A stretch of 64,000 bases of DNA from Pinus tabuliformis. Lineage: Eukaryota > Streptophyta > Pinopsida > Pinales > Pinaceae. The stretch spans positions 121,567,977-121,631,976 of the forward strand of contig CM062815.1 in the NCBI GenBank assembly GCA_031772625.1. The letters run 5' to 3'. This document shows, piece after piece, positions 48,510 through 59,127 of this stretch. Position 1 is the stretch's first letter; each line of letters opens with the position of its first letter. Below the pieces are notes generated by a model. It was not told the DNA's origin. It ran no database searches and saw only the letters and a program-made list of their open reading frames with translations. The translations under genes were made by a program, and so were the position numbers.

Positions 48510-50223
48510 TGTTAAAATTGGCAACTAGGGCCAAACTCCATGTAGGTCATCTTATTTATGGCAGTTGATATTTTTATTGGATCCCTCTCATTGAGAGGTG
48601 TAGGATTGATCTAAAGATCATCCAATTTCGATAAGTATTCATGAAGTTATGAATTTATTTATGTTATAAATCAAATTGTCAAGTCGGCCAGCAACTTGAG
48701 TAGGCTCAGAAGCCCAATAGACGCGTCTATTCATCACCTACGTTTTAGTATAAATAGAAGAGGACTTGAAGTCATTTTGACACACTCTTCAAGTGATCTC
48801 CTCTCCACGTCTTGGGTTTTTGGTGAAGGAGAGACACTAATGAAGAATGCCCTAGCTGCAAATGAAACCCTAGTTACAGTCAATGTGATGCCCTAATTCG
48901 TGACTATGGAGACATCTATACGCAGACATAAAAGACCTTATACTTATACACACGCATGCAACAAAGATATATATATATATATATACATACGCAGGCAATG
49001 GAAATATATATATGCTGGTAATGGAGATATACGCAGTAATGGCAATATGTATACACAACAATAGAGACATTTACATGCTGTAACATAGATGGTGGCCGCA
49101 GTAATAAAAGGCCGCAGTCAAAGCCGCAGTCATAATCCCGTAGGCATAGATGGTAGCCGCAGTAGATGGTAGCCACATAGATGGTGGCCGCAGTAATAAA
49201 GAGAAGGCCGCAATCAAGCCGCAGTTATAATCCCGCAGGCATAGAGTGTAGCCGTAGTCAACGCATGGAGCTGCACTCACGAAGAAGAGGAGCCACAGTC
49301 AACGCATGGAAGCCACAGTCATGAAGAAGGAAGCCACAATCGGATCCGCATTGAGGTGAGATATGTCTAAGGGTTCAAGTTGCCTCCTCGGATGGGTTAA
49401 GGAGCAGTAGAACCAAGGTTGGTCACCCTCTCAACATACCTGTAGATTGAAGGTATTCTTGTATGGAGAGAGCAACAAAGAAAGGATGAAGCTTGAGCAT
49501 CTCAGCATATCTATCTCGGATAGATGACAAACTTTGGATACTCCTGTAGCAGATAGCCCATAGTCTCGGTGATGATCACTGTGGTATAGATGGGAACAAG
49601 AATACTTCACAGTGAGCAGTATGACTTGGATCTATATGTCTCAGCATACGAAGCAGTGTTATAGTCTATAAGGAGAAGCAGTTCTAATGCTTCAACATAA
49701 TAAAGAAATAATATAGTCTGGGCATCATGAAGCAATAATGAGAATGATAAGGATGATCAGTCTCAGCATGATGATGAATGAGACAACATGATGCAACGTG
49801 ATGGGCATATTAGTAAGGATCAACATGATGATGGAAGCAACTCAGTAACAAAGTGCAACAAATGGACGAGATGCAACACTAAGATAGGTGAAGGAGTCAC
49901 CTTAGAGAATCAGTTGAAGCAATATGTCTTCAACTGATCTCATGCAATATCAAAATTCAAGTATGGACTTCTATTGTAAATGTACTATCTCTCTCACTTT
50001 CTCTGCTGAAATTTGAAGAACATAAAAGAAGAATTGATCAAGGGCTTCCCCACATTATGGGGTTTGTCCCTGGATGGCGCCACATCTTGTGTCCTCTTAT
50101 CTTGGCTTGGCTTTTGCGATTTATATTTATGTTCTATCTGCAGTTTACTTTAATGCTGATGTGATTGCTAACTGTGAAAATTTAAATAAATTGCTCTAGC
50201 ATAGAACGTACCTAAAATTAACA
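48510..50223 (+). repeat. LTR of copia C2
   Basis: 1714 bp, about 550 bp shorter than C1. It has a TATAAATA box near 48752 and (TA)n at about 48968-48984. Both ends match C1; the middle differs in repeat content. Confidence 0.88.
49087..49330 (+). repeat. GCCGCAGT-type tandem repeat in the C2 LTR
   Basis: Units of the form GATGGTGGCCGCAGTAATAA, AAGGCCGCA and AAGCCGCAGT, then a segment ending AGGCATAG, occur about twice in full. Shorter AGCCACAGTC units follow. C1 has other repeats at this place. Confidence 0.75.
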
Positions 50224-51140
50224 TGGTATCAGAGGTGAGGTGAAGACAATGCCCAAGCAAGAGTGAAAGAGCAATCACCGAAGACAGTTGGGAAAGGACA
50301 AAAGGATTAATGGGTTCCTCATCCTTCTTCAAATTCACTGAGGGTGAAGTGGAAGTAGAGAATATTATCAGAATGACGCAGCGGAATATGGCCTACCTAA
50401 AGATCTCTTCATTGGAAGACCGGATCTCAGGGTGGAAGGAAAGGCAGATAACTAGTTTGACCATTATGTGAAGGAGTGTTCGAATGGAAGGGACACATCA
50501 CTTGATGATGATAACAACAGGGACATCTTCAATGATCAAAGGAATGACACGTAATGCAGGTCATCTAGGAAATGGCCGACTCTTCAGAGAAAGCAAGGAA
50601 CCCCAGGATTATACTTGGAGCCGATGCCACCTATTCCGAAAAAGGGTGTAGGGAATGTTACCTCTCAATTGAATGAGGGTAACTCGATTCATTTACAAAA
50701 TCTCTTTTATGTACCTGATCGCAAGAAGAACCTGGTGTCCATTTCAGCAATGGAAGTTGAAGGTTTCAAGGTGGCACTTGTCGATGGAAAGGTACGTGTT
50801 TGAAAATAGAATTTTCAAGATGTTTTTGAGTTCAAGGTTGTATCAAGTTACAGGAAGTCCACTGGGGACCATGTCCATTGACACATAGCACTGGAGGTCT
50901 GTGAGTCAGATGGTGATAAGAAACCCTGAATTCAAAAAGAGCATGAAAGTACATGTCTGAGATGTACTGAAGGAAAATGTTACAAGGGGACCATTCCCCT
51001 CATGTAGCAGGACCACAGGTCTGGAACAACCCGAGGGGTTTGAGATTGATAATCAGGAATCTCGCATATGCAGGTGGAAGAAAGCCCTCTATGGCTCCAT
51101 CACACTGAGATGATGTACAGGTCGCAGACATTTTGTCAAA

Positions 51141-52590
51141 GCCCCGGACTTGCGACTTTCGCCCTTCAGACTTGTGACATGCACCCTGCCTTGACAACCT
51201 TGCTTTTTAGGGCGCATGAGCGCATGCCGAAGCGCTGAAGCTCCCCCTCCTTAGCCCTTCGACCTTTCGAGGTGCGCCCTTGCGCCCTACAACTCCCTTG
51301 ACTATTTTAAGCGCACCAAAAAGGCACGAAAAGGAAAAATTACATAAAACATAGCAGAGTAGGAGATTTTCAAACTGATAGTTGCTCGTCATGAGTGATT
51401 ATAGAAACAAGTACCCCAGGAACCATATGGCGAGCACACGCAAGGAAGATCGGGCAAAGAGGATGAGCGAAGGAAGCACAAGAAAAACCAAGAACATCCC
51501 TCAAACTTGATGATCAAAGCACCATGAAGACTCCAAGATTGAAGACCATATGTGTAGATGATGATAAAGAACATACACAATGGTAGCCATGCCACTACTA
51601 AAGCAAGTCCATGTCATCAATCACTGTCAATCCGAGTCATCTAAGATAATGACGTGTCAAGTTTCATCATATGATGATGTGGGAGACAAAATGTATCATT
51701 GCGTAAGACAGATGAGTAGAAGTCCAAGAGTCATAAGTGAACTTAAGAGTCATGGAAGTCCAAAGGACATGTAATAAAGTCACATGTAATTCCAAAAGTT
51801 ATTTGGAACTTCAAAGGTTGTAGAAGTCCAAAGGTCACTAGAAGTTAGAAATTCAAGAGTCATGAGGATATGAAAGGTGACTTTTTAAGTTATAAAGAGA
51901 TCCTTATTTCTCATGAAACGTACTTTTAACCTTGGTTTCTCCCATAAGGCATAAGAGAGATAAGTTAGTACTTTTGGGGAGCAAGTAGTGGCTCCAACTC
52001 TCCACTATTGGAGCATGTGATGTTTGTTGTATTCATGCATCTTGGAACTTGTACTTAATATTTGAAGCTTGAGGATCAACACCTTTTCGTACATGGATTA
52101 TGAATGTTTGTAAGACTATTCTGTGAATGTTTGTGATTCATGTTTGCTTTTACCAGTTCTAAGATAGTTGAACTATTTTGGTCATTTTAGTGCTTATCTA
52201 ATTGAGAACGTGCTGTGATGCTTGTAACGATCGTCGTGTCTTTATGGGCTATTCCGTTGGATGTTGGACGAGACATCCCTGTTCATATGTGTCTTTATTA
52301 GGGTGGTACTCTAACCTTTTGATTAGAGACTCACTTTCTCTCCTCTTTGCGGTAGAAGAACCTTGATGCACTTGCAACTGAACATTCACCAGACACACTA
52401 GCTTGCTTTTCGAAGGCACATGTGCAATTCTCTCTCTTCTGCTGACAATTAAAGCCATGGCAAATCTTTAAGTAAACGATAGGCAAACTGTATTCCGGAT
52501 GTGGCTCCTATCCCAAACGGTGTGAGGTCTAGTTGGGACTGCATATCGTGGAGACCCCTTTGAATGTTGGCAGGTCCAACACATTCAACA
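51141..52590 (+). repeat. 3' LTR of Gypsy-B, right part
   Basis: From about 51145 to 52590 this matches roughly 35215-36666 of the left LTR. Because 47212-48509 already reaches the counterpart of 35508, about 300 bp (48150-48509 and 51145-51465) are present twice, on either side of C2. It ends ATTCAACA. Confidence 0.85.
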
Positions 52591-53419
52591 AGATGACAAT
52601 TGTTCTCTGTACAACTTCGAATCACATTAATTGTTGTCTTCCAACCAACGATGGTGGGCTTATTGGAACACTTGATATTCTTGTATGCGTATCGCAAGTA
52701 TCTGGAAGTTTTGTCAATTGCCTGGATGAGATGGAAATAACCGTGTCATATAGATTGATGCCTGAGTATATGTTCAAATTGGCACTAATAAAAGGGAAGT
52801 ATGACAATATTATGAGCATGATTAGGAACTGAAATTAGTGGACAGGCAATGATTGCTTAGCTGCATCCGAAGAGCTTCCCATAAGTGGCTCTTCACTTTG
52901 TCAAAAACGATATGGCATGACGGGTAGAGCGAAACTTTTCAAATTGATATTGCATCTGGAAAAGAGAGAGAGATGTTAAAAGGTAATTGGTATACATTTG
53001 GAACTGAGGCCCTTTGGTAAGGCAATTCAAGCATTGTTGATTATGCCTAGCAAAAGTTAAAGTTATATTGAAAGGCTTTCATTTTGTATCTTATCATGGG
53101 CTATATTGATAAGGTGTTTTCCGAAGATGTTGGGGATTGCAGATATATGTTCATGTTAAGGGTGCCATTGCTTTATTCTTGCTGCTACTAGAGAAGAAAG
53201 GGTTCTTCACCTATATAGCAACAAATTCCAGTGGATATGATGGTATCCTGTATCAAATTATTTTTCAAGGAACAAAGATTGGATCCATGACTATAGAAGG
53301 ATGATCTGCAAATGATAGAGTTTGTTGGATTTACAAAAGGTCTAGACGAAATTTGGAAATCTAAGAGTTTGTAAGCCCTAGAAGGCTATAAGTCTTAAAT
53401 GTGAAAGCCCCAGGGTAGA

Positions 53420-53578
53420 TGTTGACACCTAATCCTCAACGGATGGGTGAACTGGAACGTGAACAGTCATCAAGAAGATGAACTCTTCCGTCTCCTTCTT
53501 GTATATAAACAATAGTTCTCTTAATGAAATATCATCTCAGTTTTCTTCTGTTCAATGTGGAGTTACCCTGGCCTGACA
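53420..53578 (+). repeat. 5' LTR of copia E
   Basis: TGTTGACACC at the start and CCTGACA at the end, 159 bp. A TATATAA box at about 53502-53508 is the likely promoter of the element's transcript. Confidence 0.96.
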
Positions 53579-53590
53579 TGGTATCAGAGC
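53579..53590 (+). other. Primer-binding site of copia E
   Basis: TGGTATCAGAGC, directly after the 5' LTR, matches the 3' end of initiator-Met tRNA. Confidence 0.9.
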
Positions 53591-53627
53591 ACAGGTCCCA
53601 GTCCCTAAAATAGCTGTAACTCCTGCC

Positions 53628-53786
53628 TCTGCCTCTGTCCTGAGACTGCGCCCTCTGTCCTGACACTGCGCCCTCTGCCCTGTTGAATGTGCGTTTTTTG
53701 ATATTGAATGCACCTGAGCGTTGATGCGTTTTTGATATTGAATGCACCTGAGCGTTGATGCGTTTTTGATATTGAATGCATCTGAG
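53628..53786 (+). repeat. Two short tandem repeats in the E leader
   Basis: A unit of about 20 bp (CTGCGCCCTCTGTCCTGA) is repeated two to three times at about 53628-53682. A 34-bp unit (TGCGTTTTTGATATTGAATG plus ACCTGAGCGTTGA-type end) is repeated three times at about 53690-53786. Confidence 0.85.
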
Positions 53787-53952
53787 AAGCATAAGCGTTG
53801 ATATACCCTTGATAATCTGCCCTGACGCCGAACCTTTACACTCTGTCCCTCGTTCTTTTCTGGAGTCTACTGCGATTCTCAAAGAAAGAAACGAAGCCGT
53901 GTCGCTCACTCCCTCTGCTGAAACTTTCCTGGCGTCGTTCCCTATTATATTA

Positions 53953-54185
53953 TAAATGGTGTAATTTATTCAGATTTGCATTTGGATATAACTTTGGATT
54001 GATGACAGCAATGTTGCGGAGGCAATTGCAAAACTGTTTGTTGCAGTTATATCATTTTTTGCAGCGTTGGGTTTCCTGCTATATGGAGGAAGGATATTTT
54101 TAATACTGAGGCGGTTTCCAATTGAGTCTAAAGGGCGCGGAAAGAAGCTACATGAGGTTGGCTGTATATGCTTCACGTGTTTTAA
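53953..54185 (+). pseudogene. Captured host fragment, TOM1/TOM3/THH1-family membrane protein
   Basis: One frame across about 53959-54180 reads FIQICIWI, then (after one in-frame stop) [19 protein letters not shown], then [31 protein letters not shown] and [14 protein letters not shown]...RRFP.ESKGR.KKL.EVG is a hallmark I recognise from plant tobamovirus-multiplication (TOM1/TOM3/THH1) proteins, which are multi-pass tonoplast membrane proteins. The fragment covers a middle part of the protein, about 75 residues, including one hydrophobic segment. The last part diverges, with a few residues missing before CFTCF. It lies inside the leader of copia E on the same strand, with no intron visible across it. 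The host-gene identity comes from memory of the family and was not searched. Confidence 0.72.
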
Positions 54186-54305
54186 GAATATCGGTGTTTT
54201 TCTAAGCAGAACTCGAACTTTCTATTGATGTCATTGTATTTTCATATCAATATCGATGTCTGACATTAAAAAATGCTAGCAATGGTGTAAAAACAAGCAT
54301 AAATA

Positions 54306-54786
54306 TTATATTGTAGACGCTAATGCATCTCCGCATTACCTGTCGGCTAACAATTGCGGGAGTCTGAGAAGCCCCAAATTGTTAAGACCAACCCATTCGT
54401 ATTCACAGCAATCGAACTCAAAATCCATGGTTACAGTGGCCTTCGAACCACTAACCCTACACGCACAAATGGAAACCTAAACCCCAATCATCAGAGCATT
54501 CGATGAGCGTGGTCAACTATTGAAGAACACAAACTCACCGAAGAGAATGATTTGGGATTGAAGTGGCTACCTTATTTTATTATTCTTTTATCGGGAATGA
54601 ATGAGATGCGATGCAACAGCTCTTTAGCATTTTTTTAACAAACTGTTCAAATATTGACAAACATTTCCGAGTTTGCATCATTGTAATTTTTAAGTATTCA
54701 GATATTGAAGTTATGATATGAGTGAATGTATGGATGAACAGCTGGTCTAGAGAATCAAAGGGATTTATATTGTAGACGCTAATGCA
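54306..54786. repeat. Segment bounded by 22-bp direct repeats within the E leader
   Basis: The same 22 bases (TTATATTGTAGACGCTAATG plus CA) occur at 54306-54327 and 54765-54786 and bracket about 437 bp. The layout suggests a segment inserted or captured with duplication of its junction. The bracketed segment contains the antisense exon-like piece at 54340-54428. Confidence 0.7.
54340..54428 (-). pseudogene. Antisense first-exon-like fragment with splice donor
   Basis: On the minus strand an ATG (54426-54428) opens 29 codons beginning MDFEFDCCEYEWVG and continuing with Leu-rich sequence. The frame runs into a textbook donor, GACAG|GTAATG, at 54340/54339. Upstream on the minus strand (54429-54764) the sequence resembles a plant 5' untranslated region. 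I do not recognise the protein. It may be the first exon of a host gene carried in the leader of copia E in antisense. Chance is possible, since the open frame is short. Confidence 0.4.
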
Positions 54787-54906
54787 AAGTTATTTCCCAC
54801 AGAAATCTTTTGAGTACAATTTCACTGTACATCAGTAAAAGTTTTTTTATCAGCAGAAATTTCTTATCAGCAGAAGTTTTTTAGCAGAAGTATTTTTTTT
54901 TACAAA

Positions 54907-57900
54907 ATGCATTCAATCATTTCTATGGTAGGAATAGTTCTCACTGGCAAGGAGAACTATTCTGAATGGTCCCGGATGGTAAAACACACCCTCATCTACA
55001 ATGAGTTGTGGAAGGGAGTGTGTGTTGGAGAAGAAGACAAAGACCCTGTGCAGCCTACATCAGATAAAGAACTTGTCATTTGGGAAAACAAGAACAACAA
55101 AGCCTATGCATTGATCGCAGCATCTGTAAATGAAGAAGTAAGTCGTCATATTTCATCCTATTCCACTGCCTTTGAAGCTTTACAAAAGCTGAAAGAACTC
55201 TATGATTCACATTCTGCACTTGAAGTTGTTCAGCTCATGATTAAACTCTTCACTCTTGAACTGAAGAATACTGATCCTCTTGCTCTTGCATCTGAAATAA
55301 AGTCGATAATGCATGATATTAAATCCACTAAGGTTGAGCTGGATATCTCTCTTATTGCCTTTCTCAAAGCACTCTATCCTACCTACTCCAATTATCTTGA
55401 GTCTTTACAAGCAAATGGAAATCTTAAAGACATAACCTTTGAGTCTCTTGTGAAAAAGTTTGCTGAAAGAGAGAAAGCCTTTGGAAAGAAAACAGTCCCT
55501 GAATCTTCTGAAGAGACTGTTTGCCTTGCTCATAAAGAAAAGCATCCTGCTCAAGATTCTACAAGAGGAAGAGGTGGACGAAGAGGAAGAGGAAGATACC
55601 TCAGAGGCAGGGGGGGCAGACATTCTCAAGCAGAAAAGGCAGATCTACATTGCATTCGCTGCAAACGAAATGGATCACTTGATGCTTCTACATGCAAGCT
55701 ACCATGGGACAAAATTGAGCAGAGAAGAAATCAGCAGAAAGGTAAAACTGATGACACAGACAAAGGTAAAGCACCTGAATCCGCTCACTATATTGAGGCA
55801 CAATGTAACATTGGAGTAAATGAAGATTTGTTTAATGCTTCACTTGCTTCTTCGAAAAATGACTGGTTGCTTGATTCAGGAGCAACCTGTCATATGACTC
55901 ATAGGAAAGATTTTTTTGAAGATTTCACTGATAATGTTGATGGCGCAGTATACTTTGCAGATCAGTCAAAAATCAAGCCATCAGGGCTTGGCACAATCAG
56001 GCTTAAACTGCCTGGTCTTCCAGACTTTCTTCTGGATCATGTTCTATATCTCCCACAGCTCAAGAGAAACTTGCTGTCCCTGGTCCACATCGGCCAGCAA
56101 GGTCACTCCATTCACATGTTTGACAGAAAGCTTGAGGTAAGAAAGGCATCTGACCACTCACTTGTCATGAGGGGTATAGAAGAAGAAAGACTTCTTAAAC
56201 TGCAAGGAACCTCTGCTCATGCACAACATTTCTCATATATTTCTCATCATGAAGAAGGTACACTTCCGTCAAGTTTATTATGGCATGCTAGATTTGGACA
56301 TTTAAACTATGATAGTCTCCGCTTGTTGAAGAAAAATGGTGTTGCTGGTTTGCCTACAATTCCTAGAAAACATAAGCAATGTGATGCTTGCATTCTAGGA
56401 AAGCATAGCAAACAGTCTTTTCATGATTCACATTCAAGAGCACATAGGAAGCTTGAACTCATTCATTCAGATTTATGTGGTCCAATGCCTGTTCCTTCTG
56501 CAAATGGAAATAAATATATCATGACATTTATTGATGATTACACCAGAATGTGTTGGGTTTATTTATTGAAGAACAAATCTGATGCTTTTCAAACATTCAA
56601 GAATTTTCATAAATGGATTGAAAATGATGCACAATCTCATATTGGGTCTATTTGCACTGATAATGGAAAAGAATATACATCAAATGAATTTGAACACAAT
56701 CTTCGCCAACATGGGATTAAACATCAAACAACTGTGCCTTATAATCCTCAACAGAATGGTGTAGCTGAAAGAATGAACAGAACAATCTTGAATATGGTAC
56801 GATCCATGCTTTTCTTCAAAAATGTAAAGACAATGTTTTGGGCTGATGCTGTTCTATGTGCTGCATATATAAAGAATAGATGTCCATCTAGTGCTATAAG
56901 AAACAAGACTCCTTATGAATTGTGGTATGGACATGTTCCTTCGGTAAAACATCTCAGGATTTTTGGTTCCACCTGTTATGCTTTAATACCAAAGGTACAT
57001 AGAAACAAACTTGGTGCTAGAAGTCGTAAGTGTATCTTCCTGGGGTATTCAAACACATCTAAAGCATACCGCCTCTATGATGAAGTAAATAAAAAGTTTG
57101 TTTTATCTAGAGATGTCATTTTTCTTGAATCATCCAAATCTGACAGTGTTGTTGAGCGGCAACTTGATCGCTTGGATAGATTCACAAAACCGAAATCATT
57201 TCAAGAATTTGATAATCAGATTCCACATCTTGAAGGGGGGATTCCTATACTAGATCAACATGTGGAATCTTCTTCTGAAGAACAATCTCCCCTGCATGAC
57301 ACTCCAACAACGGATGATGCTTTAAGTGATGTAATTGATAGAATTGGGAGACTCAATCTTGATTCAGACCCAACTCAATCAACAGAGCAGCCTGGACCAT
57401 CTCAGAAAGGTCCCCCAAAGTGGCTGACAAAGACACTTGAAAGTGTTCATCCTGATGAAATTGGAAAAACAGGTACCAGAAATACAAACCGACAAGATGG
57501 AGGTGATGTAGATAACTCTAATTCACCTGTTGATATGGATGTTACTTATGATTATGAATTGAACTTGTCTACAGATTTTGAACCAACTTCCTTCAAAGAA
57601 GCTGCTTCTCATGATGAATGGAAAGAAGCGATGCAGAAGGAGTATGATGCCCTCATAAAGAATGGCACTTGGAAGCTGGTTGATCCTCCATTTGGAACCA
57701 AACCAATTGGCTGCAAGTGGGTCTACAAGAACAAGTACAAAGCTGATGGCTCACTTGACAAGCACAAAGCTAGGCTTGTGGCAAAAGGTTTTGCACAGAA
57801 GGAAGGGGTCGATTATGAGGAAACTTTTGCCCCCACAGCAAAATGGGCAACCATCCGGACACTCTTTGCACTAGCTGCTCAGAATGGTTGGAAAGTCCAT

Positions 57901-59118
57901 CAAATGGATGTAAAAACTGCATTCTTGAATGGAAATCTAAAAGAGAATGTTTTTATGTCCCAGCCTGAAGGATTTGCTGTGAAAGGACATGAACGCAAAG
58001 TATGCAAACTTGTGAAGTCCTTGTATGGCCTCAAACAAGCACCACGAGCCTGGTATGAAAAACTAACTGAGCATCTTCTGAAACTCAACTTCAAACATTT
58101 TGATCTTGATGATGCAACTTTATTTGTCAAGAAAGTTGGCAAAACAGTTGTATATCTTGTGGTATATGTAGATGATCTTTTAATGACAGGGAACAATGAA
58201 AGCTATATTGCATCCATAAAGAAAGAATTAGGAAAAAGTTTTGAAATGACTGATTTGGGCTATGTTCATTACTATCTTGGCATTGAAGTAACCCAACATC
58301 CAAAATCCATATTTCTTTCTCAAAAGAAATACATTGGAGATTTGTTAAACAGATTTGGCATGACAGAGTGCAATCCTCTTTCTACTCCAATGGAACAAAA
58401 CTTGAAGCTCACATCTATTGAAGGAAAGGAATTTGAGGATGCAACAAAGTATAGACAGCTTATAGGAAGTCTCATCTACCTCACTACTACCAGACCAGAC
58501 ATTTCATTTGCCGTTGGAATCCTCTCCAGGTTTATGCAAAAGCCTTGTGAGGGACATTGGTCTGCTGCAAAAAGAGTTCTAAGGTACTTGAAGGGAACTC
58601 AAGACCTTGGAATCAAGTATACACAGGTGGGCGACTTCAACTTGATTGGATACTCTGATTCAGACTTCGATGGAGACAAAGAAACTGGGGTATCTACTTC
58701 AGGATATGCTATGAGTCTTGGATCAGGAGCTGTCTCCTGGAGATCACGCAAACAATCAGTACCAGCAGATTCCACAACAGAAGCAGAATACATGGCAACA
58801 GCTGAAGCAACGAAAGAAATTGTGTGGCTCAGGAAAATTCTTGAAGACTTGCAGGTAAAACAAACACAATCAACTCCACTCATGATTGATAACACCTCTG
58901 CAATAAAGTTGGCCAAGAACCCAAAGTTCCATGATCGTACTAAGCACATCAATACTAAATATCATCTGATCCGACATCATGTTGAGGCCAAAACAATCCA
59001 TCTCCGTCATTGTTCCACAAACGAGCAAATTGCAGACATCTGCACCAAAGCGCTTGGAAGAGAAAAGCTTGAAAGATTCAGAACGATGCTTGGACTCACC
59101 AACATCCCTTCAGATTAA
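54907..59118 (+). CDS. Gag-pol polyprotein of copia E
   Basis: 1403 codons in one frame, a typical length for a plant copia polyprotein. Gag (UBN2-type) covers about residues 10-190 (LTGKENYSEWSRMVKH), followed by an Arg/Gly-rich stretch (about 216-238) and a zinc-knuckle region near 248-262. The protease has D323-S-G. The GAG-pre-integrase motif includes W459-H. The integrase shows D522, D585 and E621, the last two 35 residues apart as in the DD35E catalytic triad. Reverse transcriptase spans about 935-1180, with YVDD around D1089/D1090. RNase H shows D1251, E1292 and D1328. The ATG at 54907 is the first in frame and sits before the gag motif. The frame stops 9 bases before the right LTR. 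It looks whole. Confidence 0.95.
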   Translation: MHSIISMVGIVLTGKENYSEWSRMVKHTLIYNELWKGVCVGEEDKDPVQPTSDKELVIWENKNNKAYALIAASVNEEVSRHISSYSTAFEALQKLKELYDSHSALEVVQLMIKLFTLELKNTDPLALASEIKSIMHDIKSTKVELDISLIAFLKALYPTYSNYLESLQANGNLKDITFESLVKKFAEREKAFGKKTVPESSEETVCLAHKEKHPAQDSTRGRGGRRGRGRYLRGRGGRHSQAEKADLHCIRCKRNGSLDASTCKLPWDKIEQRRNQQKGKTDDTDKGKAPESAHYIEAQCNIGVNEDLFNASLASSKNDWLLDSGATCHMTHRKDFFEDFTDNVDGAVYFADQSKIKPSGLGTIRLKLPGLPDFLLDHVLYLPQLKRNLLSLVHIGQQGHSIHMFDRKLEVRKASDHSLVMRGIEEERLLKLQGTSAHAQHFSYISHHEEGTLPSSLLWHARFGHLNYDSLRLLKKNGVAGLPTIPRKHKQCDACILGKHSKQSFHDSHSRAHRKLELIHSDLCGPMPVPSANGNKYIMTFIDDYTRMCWVYLLKNKSDAFQTFKNFHKWIENDAQSHIGSICTDNGKEYTSNEFEHNLRQHGIKHQTTVPYNPQQNGVAERMNRTILNMVRSMLFFKNVKTMFWADAVLCAAYIKNRCPSSAIRNKTPYELWYGHVPSVKHLRIFGSTCYALIPKVHRNKLGARSRKCIFLGYSNTSKAYRLYDEVNKKFVLSRDVIFLESSKSDSVVERQLDRLDRFTKPKSFQEFDNQIPHLEGGIPILDQHVESSSEEQSPLHDTPTTDDALSDVIDRIGRLNLDSDPTQSTEQPGPSQKGPPKWLTKTLESVHPDEIGKTGTRNTNRQDGGDVDNSNSPVDMDVTYDYELNLSTDFEPTSFKEAASHDEWKEAMQKEYDALIKNGTWKLVDPPFGTKPIGCKWVYKNKYKADGSLDKHKARLVAKGFAQKEGVDYEETFAPTAKWATIRTLFALAAQNGWKVHQMDVKTAFLNGNLKENVFMSQPEGFAVKGHERKVCKLVKSLYGLKQAPRAWYEKLTEHLLKLNFKHFDLDDATLFVKKVGKTVVYLVVYVDDLLMTGNNESYIASIKKELGKSFEMTDLGYVHYYLGIEVTQHPKSIFLSQKKYIGDLLNRFGMTECNPLSTPMEQNLKLTSIEGKEFEDATKYRQLIGSLIYLTTTRPDISFAVGILSRFMQKPCEGHWSAAKRVLRYLKGTQDLGIKYTQVGDFNLIGYSDSDFDGDKETGVSTSGYAMSLGSGAVSWRSRKQSVPADSTTEAEYMATAEATKEIVWLRKILEDLQVKQTQSTPLMIDNTSAIKLAKNPKFHDRTKHINTKYHLIRHHVEAKTIHLRHCSTNEQIADICTKALGREKLERFRTMLGLTNIPSD

Positions 59119-59127
59119 GGGGGGGAA

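Larger units (their letters stand above)
48510..51140 (+). mobile_element. Truncated copia element C2
   Basis: The left LTR (48510-50223) starts TGTTAAAATTGG and ends ATTAACA, and is followed by a primer-binding site TGGTATCAGAGG (50224-50235). The interior is cut down to about 0.9 kb of copia scraps. There is a protease-like segment near 50690-50800 (FYVPDRKKNLVSIS), a few reverse-transcriptase residues near 51035-51090 (EQPEGFEI), and the very end of RNase H near 51115-51140 (QVADIL). No right LTR exists, and no target duplication can be shown. Same family as C1 and C3. Confidence 0.85.
34301..52590 (+). mobile_element. Ty3/gypsy Tat-like element Gypsy-B, broken and nested
   Basis: The left LTR is 34301-36666. 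The primer-binding site is of TGGCGC type (36671 onward). The interior runs 36667-38952 and 42427-47211, and the right LTR starts at 47212 and ends at 52590. The flanks GGATG (34296-34300) and AGATG (52591-52595) match at 4 of 5 bases, a likely target duplication. Domain order is gag, protease, an extra RNase H, reverse transcriptase, RNase H and integrase, then about 1 kb without coding. Copia A2 sits in the protease region and C2 in the right LTR. It carries very many breaks. Confidence 0.88.
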
